Shown here in pieces: positions 1 to 6,805 of a stretch of DNA of 36,256 nucleotides (position 1 is its first letter; the number at the start of each line of letters is the position of its first letter). Location: assembly GCA_902608975.1 (NCBI GenBank), contig CACLQI010000009.1, positions 1-36,256 on the forward strand, written 5' to 3'. The notes below the pieces were generated by a model. It saw only the letters and a list, made by a program, of their open reading frames with translations, was not told the origin of the DNA and ran no database searches. The stretch is from an uncultured Pelagibacteraceae bacterium (GTDB lineage Bacteria > Pseudomonadota > Alphaproteobacteria > Pelagibacterales > Pelagibacteraceae). Position numbers and translations under genes: made by a program.

Positions 1-57
1 ACCAGCATCTGTGTCTTCGTAGTATATTTTTAAAGTATGGGAAAATTCCTTACTCAT
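1..57 (-). CDS. ybgC: YbgC-like acyl-CoA thioesterase, N-terminal fragment
   Basis: The first 19 codons of a minus-strand gene run off the left edge of the window. The reading ends in KIYYEDTDAG, which matches the strongly conserved start of the YbgC/FcbC hotdog thioesterases (VYYEDTDAGGVVYH); the Asp of this motif is part of the active site. In proteobacteria YbgC normally precedes tolQ-tolR-tolA-tolB-pal and acts on acyl-CoA or acyl-ACP at the inner membrane. Only the beginning is visible, so the call rests on one motif, although that motif is distinctive. The start codon faces the small plus-strand gene at 109, leaving 51 bp for two promoters. Confidence 0.7.
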   Translation of the reverse strand, partial: MSKEFSHTLKIYYEDTDAG

Positions 58-108
58 AAATTTAATGATATCAAATTAACTAATTATTTAATACAACATA
101 TGTGATTT

Positions 109-249
109 ATGAAAGTTTATATTATTTGGTTAGCTGGAGTGGTCTTATGGAATTTTGGGTACCCAGAAGCAAAACCAATTGAAGATGTATTAGCTGCTAT
201 AGTTTTATCTTATTTAAGTATATTGTTAAAAAAACACCTTAAAATTTGA
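109..249 (+). CDS. Small hypothetical protein (46 aa), one hydrophobic segment
   Basis: A 46-codon frame opens with ATG and ends with TGA exactly one base before the stop of the minus-strand DUF3047 gene. The product has an N-terminal hydrophobic stretch (YIIWLAGVVLW), a short polar link (GYPEAKPIEDV) and a second hydrophobic stretch (LAAIVLSYLSILL) ending in KKHLK. It therefore looks like a small membrane or membrane-associated protein with positive residues at the C-terminus. The exact fit between two neighbours and the non-random composition argue for a real gene. I do not recognise a named family, and no function can be given. Confidence 0.55.
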   Translation: MKVYIIWLAGVVLWNFGYPEAKPIEDVLAAIVLSYLSILLKKHLKI

Positions 250-891
250 TTATTTCGAAGAAAAATAAATATTTTGATAATAAGATATAGCTTTTAGTTT
301 AGAATTGTCAGTATCAGTCATTATTGCTACACCATTTATTTCATCGACATCTAAATTATGAAGAGTTTTAAAATTTTCTTTTACGTTAGATTTAACAGTA
401 ATCCACTCATTTATATTTTTTTTTGTTGTTGACAAAACATAATCAATTGATTTTTTTGTATAAGGACTATGCCAATGTTTACCAATATCGTTATTGCTAG
501 AAAAAACATAATTTACTGCTCTATTTGACAGAGCTGTGGCTCCAGTTTTCTTAATAACAAATACTCTGGCTGCATAATCATGACCTTTTTTACTAAGTTC
601 ATTTATTCCTTCTAGTCCTTTCTCTACTTTCCAAGTAATATTGATATAAGGTGTATTATTAAGATTAATTTTTAACTCTTTTCCTAGTCCAGAACCTGTT
701 CCTTCAGCTTCTGCGCGAATAAAATTACCGTTTTCATTTACACCTAGCTTCCATTTTGTTTTACCTTTAACTTTTTTTTCCTTTAATGTTTTCATCTCTT
801 CTTCTGTGAAGTCAAAAACTGTTATTTTATCAGCTAAGACGGAAAAATTTAAAAAAATAAAAAAAGCAAATAGTTGAATTAAAATCTTCAT
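250..891 (-). CDS. DUF3047 family exported protein
   Basis: A 213-residue protein with a typical signal peptide (hydrophobic residues 3-19, likely cleavage after SVLA) followed by a soluble domain. The pattern of the domain fits DUF3047: a central ITWKVEKG, then GHDYAARVFVI, NYVFSSN, a W-S-PY motif near the middle and, close to the end, GVAIMTDTDN followed by AISYYQNIYF. Family members are exported or periplasmic proteins of unknown function, common in proteobacteria. The length is usual for the family. Its stop abuts the stop of the convergent small gene. The 109 bp upstream are shared with the divergent lipoprotein gene and contain a perfect inverted repeat. Confidence 0.8.
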   Translation of the reverse strand: MKILIQLFAFFIFLNFSVLADKITVFDFTEEEMKTLKEKKVKGKTKWKLGVNENGNFIRAEAEGTGSGLGKELKINLNNTPYINITWKVEKGLEGINELSKKGHDYAARVFVIKKTGATALSNRAVNYVFSSNNDIGKHWHSPYTKKSIDYVLSTTKKNINEWITVKSNVKENFKTLHNLDVDEINGVAIMTDTDNSKLKAISYYQNIYFSSK

Positions 892-943
892 TTCTGAGCT
901 AATATAGACTTATAAATTTATTTTCAACAAATAATTTAAAATC

Positions 944-961
944 AAATTTTGGACAAAATTT
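944..961. repeat. Perfect 8-bp inverted repeat in a divergent promoter region
   Basis: AAATTTTG and CAAAATTT form perfect arms separated by two bases. They lie between the divergent starts of the DUF3047 gene (891) and the lipoprotein gene (1001). The symmetry and placement would suit a small operator, but AT-rich DNA makes such repeats by chance and no regulator is known here. Confidence 0.25.
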
Positions 962-1000
962 AAACACCCAAAAATCATTATTTATTTATATTTATTTGAT

Positions 1001-1210
1001 ATGAAACTAATAATCTTAATCACTTCTTTAATATTTTTGAGCAATTGTTCATCAAACTCGGTAGTAAAATTAGGTAAAAAATGTACAAAAATTGCTTCTG
1101 ATAACACATATGAAAAATCTTTTGTTTGGATTGTGGATAAAAAAAATATTGATAATTTTAATAGCAAAATAAATAAGGAAAATTGTGAAATAAATGGAGA
1201 AAAATCTTGA
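1001..1210 (+). CDS. Small lipoprotein (69 aa)
   Basis: The N-terminus is a classical lipoprotein signal: a short basic start (MK), a hydrophobic core (LIILITSLIFL) and the lipobox L-S-N-C with Cys16 as the predicted lipidated residue. The mature part is about 53 residues, rich in Lys and Asn, with two further Cys (28 and 62) that could pair in the periplasm. I recognise no family. An antisense frame covers much of the same DNA, but the lipobox makes the plus-strand reading convincing. Its stop codon overlaps the TTG start of a second small frame, which suggests a two-gene unit. Confidence 0.65.
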   Translation: MKLIILITSLIFLSNCSSNSVVKLGKKCTKIASDNTYEKSFVWIVDKKNIDNFNSKINKENCEINGEKS

Positions 1211-1338
1211 AAACTTTTTCTTTTTTTATTCTATTTATATACTGGTCTATAATCATTCTTGCTCCAGTATTGTCAAAAGATTTTAAAATTGACAATAAAG
1301 AATTGGTTACAAGACCAGTACAAAAGCCTAGTATGTAG
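1207..1338 (+). CDS. Possible small exported peptide (43 aa, TTG start)
   Basis: A frame starting with TTG overlaps the stop of the lipoprotein gene (TTGA arrangement). It encodes a hydrophobic N-terminus (FSFFILFIYWSIIILAPVLS) followed by about 20 polar residues ending in RPVQKPSM. The signal-peptide shape and the overlapping stop/start suggest a real, translationally coupled gene. The last 11 bases overlap the 3' end of the convergent SDR gene. The unusual start codon and short length keep this uncertain, and I see no family. Confidence 0.4.
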   Translation: MKTFSFFILFIYWSIIILAPVLSKDFKIDNKELVTRPVQKPSM

Positions 1339-2074
1339 ATCTGCCACCGCTGATGTCAAAAACAGCTGCTGTAGAAAATGAATTTTCTTCTGACGATAAC
1401 CAACAAACAAGCGAAGTTAATTCGTTTAACTCCAAAAATCTCCCTCTAGGAACTTTTGATAACATTCTTTGGACATGTTCTTTAGACATTTGATTTAATA
1501 TTCTTGTTTTAGCTCCCGCGGGTGTAACAGCATTAACTGCTATATTTTTTTCTGCAAGTTCCTTACCCAAGGACTTTGTTAGACCTAAAACTCCAGCTTT
1601 TGCAGAGCTGTAGGCACTTGCATTTGCATTTCCATCTTTACCTGAAACCGAAGCGATATTTACAATCCTACCATAATTATTTTTAATCATATTAGGAACC
1701 ACAGATTTGCAACAATTAAAAGTGCCCATTAAATTAATTTCAACAATTTTGTTCCACTCTTTTACATCATAATTCCAAAGCTCAGTAGTAGAACCAGTAA
1801 TACCAGCATTATTTACTAATATGTCAATATTTGTAGATTCAACTATCTGTTTTACTGTTTGATCAACCTCATCAAAATTAGAAACGTCTACTACATTAAA
1901 AGATAGTTTGCTATTATTTATTTCCTTAGTTGTTTTTTCTAATTGTTTTTTATCAATGTCCCATATTATTACATTGGAACCAAAATCTAAAAATTTTTTA
2001 GCTATATCAAGACCAAAGCCTTGGGCTCCTCCTGTAATAATTGATGTTCTATTTTTTAGATCAAACTGGATCAT
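1328..2074 (-). CDS. SDR-family NAD(P)-dependent dehydrogenase
   Basis: A 248-residue classical short-chain dehydrogenase/reductase. The visible motifs are TGGAQGFG (residues 14-21, dinucleotide binding), NNAG (88-91), and the catalytic triad Ser142, Tyr155 and Lys159 in SVSG...YSSAK. Asp39 at the end of the second strand points to NAD(H) rather than NADP(H). Substrate cannot be read from the sequence; the family includes FabG-like ketoreductases and many sugar or polyol dehydrogenases. It is the last gene of a minus-strand run with an NCS1 permease (8 bp upstream) and a TRAP transporter, so a role in oxidising an imported small molecule is likely. A sulfoacetaldehyde reductase-type activity is possible given the sulfonate genes nearby, but there is no specific evidence for it. 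Confidence 0.85.
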   Translation of the reverse strand: MIQFDLKNRTSIITGGAQGFGLDIAKKFLDFGSNVIIWDIDKKQLEKTTKEINNSKLSFNVVDVSNFDEVDQTVKQIVESTNIDILVNNAGITGSTTELWNYDVKEWNKIVEINLMGTFNCCKSVVPNMIKNNYGRIVNIASVSGKDGNANASAYSSAKAGVLGLTKSLGKELAEKNIAVNAVTPAGAKTRILNQMSKEHVQRMLSKVPRGRFLELNELTSLVCWLSSEENSFSTAAVFDISGGRSTY

Positions 2075-2081
2075 ATTAAGT

Positions 2082-3539
2082 TTATTTTGACACTATTGAG
2101 TAATAAGTAATTGAAGACATTAACGCTCCAATTAACCATGAATACGATTGAAGAAAATTTAAATTTAAATTCCAAATTGTTGAAGCAGAAAAAATAAAAC
2201 CTATAATTAATGCATAAACTCCCTTGATGTGCCAGCCATTAGAAAAAAAATATCTATCTCCAGGCAAAGGAGAATATAAATCTTTATTATCAATTTTACT
2301 TTTATTTATTAGATAATAATCTGTAATTACAATACCAAAAATAGGACCAAAAAATGCTCCAATGGTATCAACAATTGATAAAATTCCTATTTGACTAAGA
2401 AGTGGAGTCCAGGAAGCTCCTATTCCCAAGCCAATAAATGCAATAATTACCGAGGTACTTTTAATATTTAATTTTTTTGGCATAAAATTTAACAATGAGT
2501 TTTGGGTAGGAATGTAATTTGCAATCAGGTTTGTTGAAGCAGACGCAAAAAGTATAAAAAATATTACTATTATTGTTAAAAAAGTATTATTAAACTTGCC
2601 GATTATATCAGTTGGATTTGTCAAAACTCTATCTATTTCAACAAGATTATTTTTTAAAATAATATCAGATCCCATAACTATTAAAACTGACAGTAAAGAA
2701 AAAATAATTAAATTTAATAGAAGGGTTAAATTTCCAATATTAAGTTCTTTTTCATTTTTTACATATCTTGAAAAATCTCCAAAATTAACAATAACAATTG
2801 AAAAATATGCAAAAATAGTACCTGCAATAGTTATTATGGGAATAATATTTTCTTTAGAAAAAATATCTTCATAAATTAAAAGAGTTTTAAATGAGTTGCT
2901 TAAACTTAAATAATATTCAGAAATAACCATAATTAAAAAAATAACTAGACCTAAATAAACAAATAAAGCAGAAAAATTTATAAATGATTTGTTAAAATTA
3001 TGACCTTTACTAAATAATAAAATTTGAATTATTAAAGCTATAAAAAATGCCACCCAATCAATAATATTCATTGCAAAAAAGAATGTTAAAAATATTTCTT
3101 TATCCATTATTGATTGGTCGTAAGAATAAATAGCAATACGAATTAAATATCCTAAAGATTTTGATATAAAGAATGTTTGTACTCCAAACATAAAAATACC
3201 AACCAAACCTCTTAATAAAGAAACATACTTTGCTCCTCTGATGCCCATGGATATTCTCAATAAAACAGGAAAGGGAATGCCATGACGCTGTGATGGTTTT
3301 CCTATCAAATTACAAAAAAAATAAACAAATATTGATCCAATTAAACTTCCAATTAGTACAACTAAAAAATTTAAATCATATACCAAATAAAGTGATGTTA
3401 TAAGTGAAAAACCAATTATACTTTGAACGCTATTTCCCCAAAAGCAAAAGAGGGTTTTCCAGCTCCATTGCTTATCAGCTGGATTTACAGAAACAATTTC
3501 CCAATTTGTAAGTTGAATGTTTGCTTTTTGCTGAGTCAC
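2082..3539 (-). CDS. NCS1-family nucleobase/hydantoin:cation symporter
   Basis: A 485-residue membrane protein with about 12 hydrophobic helices. NCS1 signatures are visible: NPADKQWSWKTLFCFWGNS near the N-terminus, GIPFPVLLRISMGIRGAKYVSL with its conserved PFPVL and arginines around residue 90, and LIANYIPTQNSLLNF in the second half. Family members import uracil, cytosine, allantoin, hydantoins, thiamine precursors or similar heterocycles with Na+ or H+. The start is GTG: an in-frame stop lies a few codons upstream and no ATG is available nearby. It sits between dctM (25 bp) and the SDR gene (7 bp), so it probably belongs to the TRAP operon, although its likely substrates differ from those of the TRAP system. 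The specific substrate is not predictable from sequence alone. Confidence 0.85.
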   Translation of the reverse strand: MTQQKANIQLTNWEIVSVNPADKQWSWKTLFCFWGNSVQSIIGFSLITSLYLVYDLNFLVVLIGSLIGSIFVYFFCNLIGKPSQRHGIPFPVLLRISMGIRGAKYVSLLRGLVGIFMFGVQTFFISKSLGYLIRIAIYSYDQSIMDKEIFLTFFFAMNIIDWVAFFIALIIQILLFSKGHNFNKSFINFSALFVYLGLVIFLIMVISEYYLSLSNSFKTLLIYEDIFSKENIIPIITIAGTIFAYFSIVIVNFGDFSRYVKNEKELNIGNLTLLLNLIIFSLLSVLIVMGSDIILKNNLVEIDRVLTNPTDIIGKFNNTFLTIIVIFFILFASASTNLIANYIPTQNSLLNFMPKKLNIKSTSVIIAFIGLGIGASWTPLLSQIGILSIVDTIGAFFGPIFGIVITDYYLINKSKIDNKDLYSPLPGDRYFFSNGWHIKGVYALIIGFIFSASTIWNLNLNFLQSYSWLIGALMSSITYYSIVSK

Positions 3540-3564
3540 ATTAGTTATAATAAACTAAAAAATT

Positions 3565-4899
3565 TTACTGTCCATACAGTAGTGTCGGCAACCATAGTAC
3601 AATTTTAGGAAATACTATTATTATTATTAATCCTATTATTTGAAGTACCATAAATTGCATCATGCCGAGGTAAATATCTTTTAAATCCCATTCTGGAACC
3701 ACGCCTTTGAGAAAATATGCTGATAAAGCAACTGGTGGAGAAAGCCAAGCCGTTTGGAGATTTACTGCAACTAATATGGCAAACCAAGTAAGGTTAAAAC
3801 CTAAAGCTTCAACTAAAGGTAATATAATTGGAATTATAATCATTACTATTGGAACCCACTCCAAAGGCCATCCTAAAAGGAAAATCATTACCATTATCAT
3901 TCCAAGAATTAAATATTTATTCATTTCCAAACTTAATAAAAACTCAGTTAATAAAGTTGGAGTTCCTAATCTTGCAAATACTGCTCCAAAAAAATTTGAA
4001 GCTGCTACCAAAACCATTATTAAAGCTGTAATCTCAAGTGTTTTAACCAGAGCTTCTTGTAACTTTTTCCAACTTAATTTTTTATATGCTAGGGATAAAA
4101 GCAAGGCTCCCATTGCTCCACAACCAGCTGCTTCTGTAGGTGTTGCAAATCCAAATAAGATACTTCCGAGTGCGGCAAAAACTAAGGCTGCTGGTGGAAC
4201 TAATCCTAGGAAGAATTCAATCCATACCTCTTTCATACTAGTTGCCCTCATATCTTTAGGTAATACTGGTCCTAGTTTTGGATTAATCATACATCTAATT
4301 GTTGTGTATGCTGCATACAAAGATGCAAGTAATATCCCAGGCATGATTGCTGCAGCAAATAAATCAATAACTGGTATTTCCATTATTGGACCCATAACTA
4401 CCAACATAATGCTTGGAGGAATTAAAATTCCTAGAGTTCCTCCAGCTGTAATTGTTCCAGCTGCAAGCCTAACATCGTAACCTGACCTATTCATAGATTT
4501 AGCAGCCATAATTCCAAGAATAGTAACTGAAGCTCCAACAATTCCAGTAGCAGCAGCAAATATTACAGAAACAAATAAAACTGCATAATATAATGATCCT
4601 CGAACTCTAGATAACATTAATTGGAATGCCGAGAATAACCTCTCCATAAGTCCAGCTTGTTCCATCATAATTCCCATAAAGACAAAGAGTGGTACAGCAG
4701 CAAGTGTTTGCTCTGTCATAACCATAGAAAATTGCAGAGTCATTAAGTAAAAAACTAATTTTCCAAATCCCAAATATCCAAAAACAAATCCAAGAAATAT
4801 TAATGTAAATGAAATTGGAAATCCGACAAATATTGCAAAAAGCATTACACCAACTAGAATAAAACCAAGGATAGCCGGATCTATAAATTCAGCAATCAT
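3565..4899 (-). CDS. dctM: TRAP transporter large membrane subunit (DctM)
   Basis: A 444-residue protein with 12-13 membrane segments and the DctM features: GFVFGYLGFGKL, PLFVFMGIMMEQAGL, a Gly-rich TITAGGTLGILIPPSIMLVVMG, and FGFATPTEAAGCGAMGAL. It forms the translocating subunit of a Na+-dependent tripartite transporter together with DctQ and the periplasmic binder DctP. I place the start at 4899 rather than at an in-frame ATG 18 bases upstream. At 4899 the ATG overlaps the dctQ stop as ATGA and has an AGGAG ribosome site 7 bases upstream; the longer start has neither. It shares an operon with dctQ and probably the NCS1 and SDR genes downstream. Confidence 0.92.
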   Translation of the reverse strand: MIAEFIDPAILGFILVGVMLFAIFVGFPISFTLIFLGFVFGYLGFGKLVFYLMTLQFSMVMTEQTLAAVPLFVFMGIMMEQAGLMERLFSAFQLMLSRVRGSLYYAVLFVSVIFAAATGIVGASVTILGIMAAKSMNRSGYDVRLAAGTITAGGTLGILIPPSIMLVVMGPIMEIPVIDLFAAAIMPGILLASLYAAYTTIRCMINPKLGPVLPKDMRATSMKEVWIEFFLGLVPPAALVFAALGSILFGFATPTEAAGCGAMGALLLSLAYKKLSWKKLQEALVKTLEITALIMVLVAASNFFGAVFARLGTPTLLTEFLLSLEMNKYLILGMIMVMIFLLGWPLEWVPIVMIIIPIILPLVEALGFNLTWFAILVAVNLQTAWLSPPVALSAYFLKGVVPEWDLKDIYLGMMQFMVLQIIGLIIIIVFPKIVLWLPTLLYGQ

Positions 4900-5510
4900 T
4901 TCTTTACTCCTGGCCATTCACCTTTTTTGGCCGCCCAATAACTTTTAAATAATTCTGATATACCTTGAACTAATAAAAAAATAATTCCAATTAACAAACA
5001 AGTTTTAATTGGCCACATGTAAGGCATCCAAGTGGTATCCATACCTCTTTCGCCCCTTTGAATTGATTCTCCAACATATCCAATTGTCATATAAAGAAAA
5101 ACAAGCAGACCTGGAAAATAAAATAAAAGATATAACCAAAAATCTATTACACCTTGAGTTTTGGTTTTAAAATTTCTATATAAAAAATCGGCCCTTATAT
5201 GAACTCCTCTAGAAAGAGCATAACCAGCACCAAGCATAAAAAGTGCACCATATAAAAAACGACTAATATCGTAAGCCCAAATGGTAGGAGCTAAAAATAA
5301 TTTTCTTGCAAATACTTCATAAGTCATTGCAAAAATTAATGGCATCAATATCCAACAAACTATATTGCCAATCCACTTGCTAAATTTATCTATGTTTATA
5401 ATAGATTTAGCCATCCATGATGGCATATCATCGGGCATTTTTCCCGAACCACCTCGCCTTTCGGCAATCATTTCATCAGATATATCTAATTTAGCCGGTT
5501 CGTCTGTCAT
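4896..5510 (-). CDS. dctQ: TRAP transporter small membrane subunit (DctQ)
   Basis: A 204-residue protein with a polar N-terminal arm of about 40 residues and four hydrophobic helices. The motif FLYGALFMLGAGYALSRGVHIRAD is characteristic of DctQ, as are EVFARKLFLAPTIWAYDISR before it and YVGESIQRGERGMDTTWMPYM after it. The last piece resembles small subunits of the 2-oxo-acid/mannitol-chloroaromatic TRAP group. DctQ binds DctM to make the membrane core. The start lies only about 10 bases after the T-run of the terminator that follows dctP, and no clear ribosome site precedes it, so expression probably depends on readthrough from dctP. Confidence 0.9.
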   Translation of the reverse strand: MTDEPAKLDISDEMIAERRGGSGKMPDDMPSWMAKSIINIDKFSKWIGNIVCWILMPLIFAMTYEVFARKLFLAPTIWAYDISRFLYGALFMLGAGYALSRGVHIRADFLYRNFKTKTQGVIDFWLYLLFYFPGLLVFLYMTIGYVGESIQRGERGMDTTWMPYMWPIKTCLLIGIIFLLVQGISELFKSYWAAKKGEWPGVKK

Positions 5511-5520
5511 AGAATTTGAG

Positions 5521-5557
5521 TTAAAAAATTAGAGCGAACTGTAAAAGTCCGCTCTAA
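5521..5557 (-). terminator. Intra-operon rho-independent terminator/attenuator after dctP
   Basis: Read on the minus strand, TTAGAGCG and CGCTCTAA form a perfect 8-bp stem, extended inward past one mismatch by two more pairs. The stem is followed directly by TTTTTTAA. It begins 22 bases after the dctP stop and ends 10 bases before the dctQ start. GC-rich stems are rare in this DNA, which strengthens the call. Partial termination here would give more of the binding protein than of the membrane subunits, a common arrangement for transport operons. Confidence 0.8.
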
Positions 5558-5579
5558 TAAAATCAAGATTAATTACTGA

Positions 5580-6671
5580 TTACTTTAATGTTGCTGCGTG
5601 AGCCATTCCTAGCTTAGCATTTGACATTTGAGCACCACTCCAGAAAGGAACAGCAACATCAGCAAACTCTTTCATAGAGTCATATACTTTTTTGAAAAAT
5701 GCATTTTTCTCAGCATTTTTATTTAAAGTAGCCTTTGCAGCCGCCATGTATTCAACGAAGTAGTCAGATGGAGTATCTTCTAATATTACTCCATGCTTAG
5801 TAGTTAATTGTTGTAAAGCTTTTCCGTTTTCATAGATTCTGTAACTTAAAGATTTAGCTAATGATGCATTAGCAGCAACTTCAAGAGACTTCTTCTCATG
5901 AGCGGTCATAGCATTATATGTTTTTCCAGTAATGTAAAAGTCAGCATTTACGACTACTTGGTGTAAACCTTGTAAGTAGTAGTGCTTTAAAACTTTTTGG
6001 AAACCAAATACCATGTCTGGTTTTGGACAACACCATTCAGCAGCATCGATAGTACCTGCTTCAAGAGCTGGTAGAATATCTCCACCACCCATAGCTACAG
6101 AAGCTATACCAATGTCTTTATAAGTTTGTCCTGGAATTCCTGGAGGAGTTCTGAATTTATATTTTCTAAAGTCAGCCATATCTTTAATTGGTTTTGGAAA
6201 CCAACCTAAAGCTTCAGGTCCGACAGGTTGTAACATAAATCCTTTAATGTCTCTTCCCATTTCTTTCCAAAGTTGGTCATATAATTCTTTACCACCACCA
6301 TATTGGAACCAAGATAAGAACGCTAAGTTATCAATACCTACTCCACCACCAGCTACTGGCGAACCAAATAACATTGCAGCAGGGTGATCACCTGACCAAT
6401 AGTGAGTCCATGCAAATCCACAATCGATCAATCCTTTGTCAACTGCGTCAAGAGTTTCTTTAACTCCAACAACAGCACCCGCGGGTAGTATTTCAAACTT
6501 TAACGATCCACTCGTTAATTCAGTCACTGTATCAGTAAAGTCTTTTAACATCTTAACTTCATCAGCTTTAGTGTTAAGTACAGTCTGACACTTTAATGTT
6601 TTAGCGTTAGCGTTAGATGCGAATGACGCAACCAGAATAACACCAAATAACATTGAAATGATTTTTTTCAT
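5580..6671 (-). CDS. dctP: TRAP transporter periplasmic substrate-binding protein (DctP/TakP type)
   Basis: A 363-residue protein with a Sec signal peptide (cleavage likely after ASNANA). The mature part follows the DctP fold. FRTPPGIPGQTYKDIG holds the conserved arginine that usually binds a carboxylate or other anion. LPALEAGTIDAAEWC followed by FGFQKVLKHYYLQG matches the TakP (2-oxo acid/mannitol-chloroaromatic) subgroup. A strong AAGGG ribosome site precedes the start. The gene leads its operon and is divergent from the GMC dehydrogenase, whose substrate it may import. In known isethionate gene clusters a TRAP system (IseKLM) sits next to a GMC dehydrogenase (IseJ), so an organosulfonate ligand is a good hypothesis. 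2-Oxo acids and hydroxy acids remain possible. Confidence 0.9.
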   Translation of the reverse strand: MKKIISMLFGVILVASFASNANAKTLKCQTVLNTKADEVKMLKDFTDTVTELTSGSLKFEILPAGAVVGVKETLDAVDKGLIDCGFAWTHYWSGDHPAAMLFGSPVAGGGVGIDNLAFLSWFQYGGGKELYDQLWKEMGRDIKGFMLQPVGPEALGWFPKPIKDMADFRKYKFRTPPGIPGQTYKDIGIASVAMGGGDILPALEAGTIDAAEWCCPKPDMVFGFQKVLKHYYLQGLHQVVVNADFYITGKTYNAMTAHEKKSLEVAANASLAKSLSYRIYENGKALQQLTTKHGVILEDTPSDYFVEYMAAAKATLNKNAEKNAFFKKVYDSMKEFADVAVPFWSGAQMSNAKLGMAHAATLK

Positions 6672-6689
6672 TATTTTCCCTTTTTGTTA

Positions 6690-6701
6690 GTTAAATTTAA
6701 C
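6690..6701. promoter_or_regulatory. 12-bp perfect palindrome upstream of dctP
   Basis: GTTAAATTTAAC is a perfect palindrome 18 bases before the dctP start and overlaps a second one, CCCGGG (6701-6706). The position, just upstream of the ribosome site, would suit a repressor site or a leader element. No regulator gene is adjacent, and the call rests on symmetry alone. Confidence 0.3.
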
Positions 6702-6743
6702 CCGGGCATCAAACCAGAAAAACCAACTCGATACAAGTGACAA

Positions 6744-6774
6744 TTGACAAATATGAGTGTAAAAAACATTAAAT
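6744..6774 (+). promoter_or_regulatory. Putative sigma-70 promoter of the GMC dehydrogenase operon
   Basis: A perfect -35 box TTGACA lies at 6744-6749. The best downstream hexamers are weak: CATTAA with 17-bp spacing or TTAAAT (four of six matches) with 19-bp spacing. Transcription would start about 25 bases before the GMC start codon at 6806. The -35 is convincing, the -10 is not. Confidence 0.4.
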
Positions 6775-6805
6775 AGCAATTGCAAAAAAAACTATTCAAC
6801 TATTA

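Noticed and set aside
982-1167. Minus-strand frame of 61 codons overlapping the lipoprotein gene
   Set aside because: It shows no motif, while the plus-strand reading has a well-formed lipobox signal peptide.
3707-4480. A 257-codon open frame on the plus strand opposite dctM
   Set aside because: dctM on the other strand has clear family motifs along the whole length. The antisense reading has no recognisable motif and its composition is what the complement of a membrane protein gene gives.
3565-4917. Longer dctM start at 4917
   Set aside because: The ATG at 4899 overlaps the dctQ stop as ATGA and has AGGAG seven bases upstream; the longer start has no ribosome site and lies inside dctQ.
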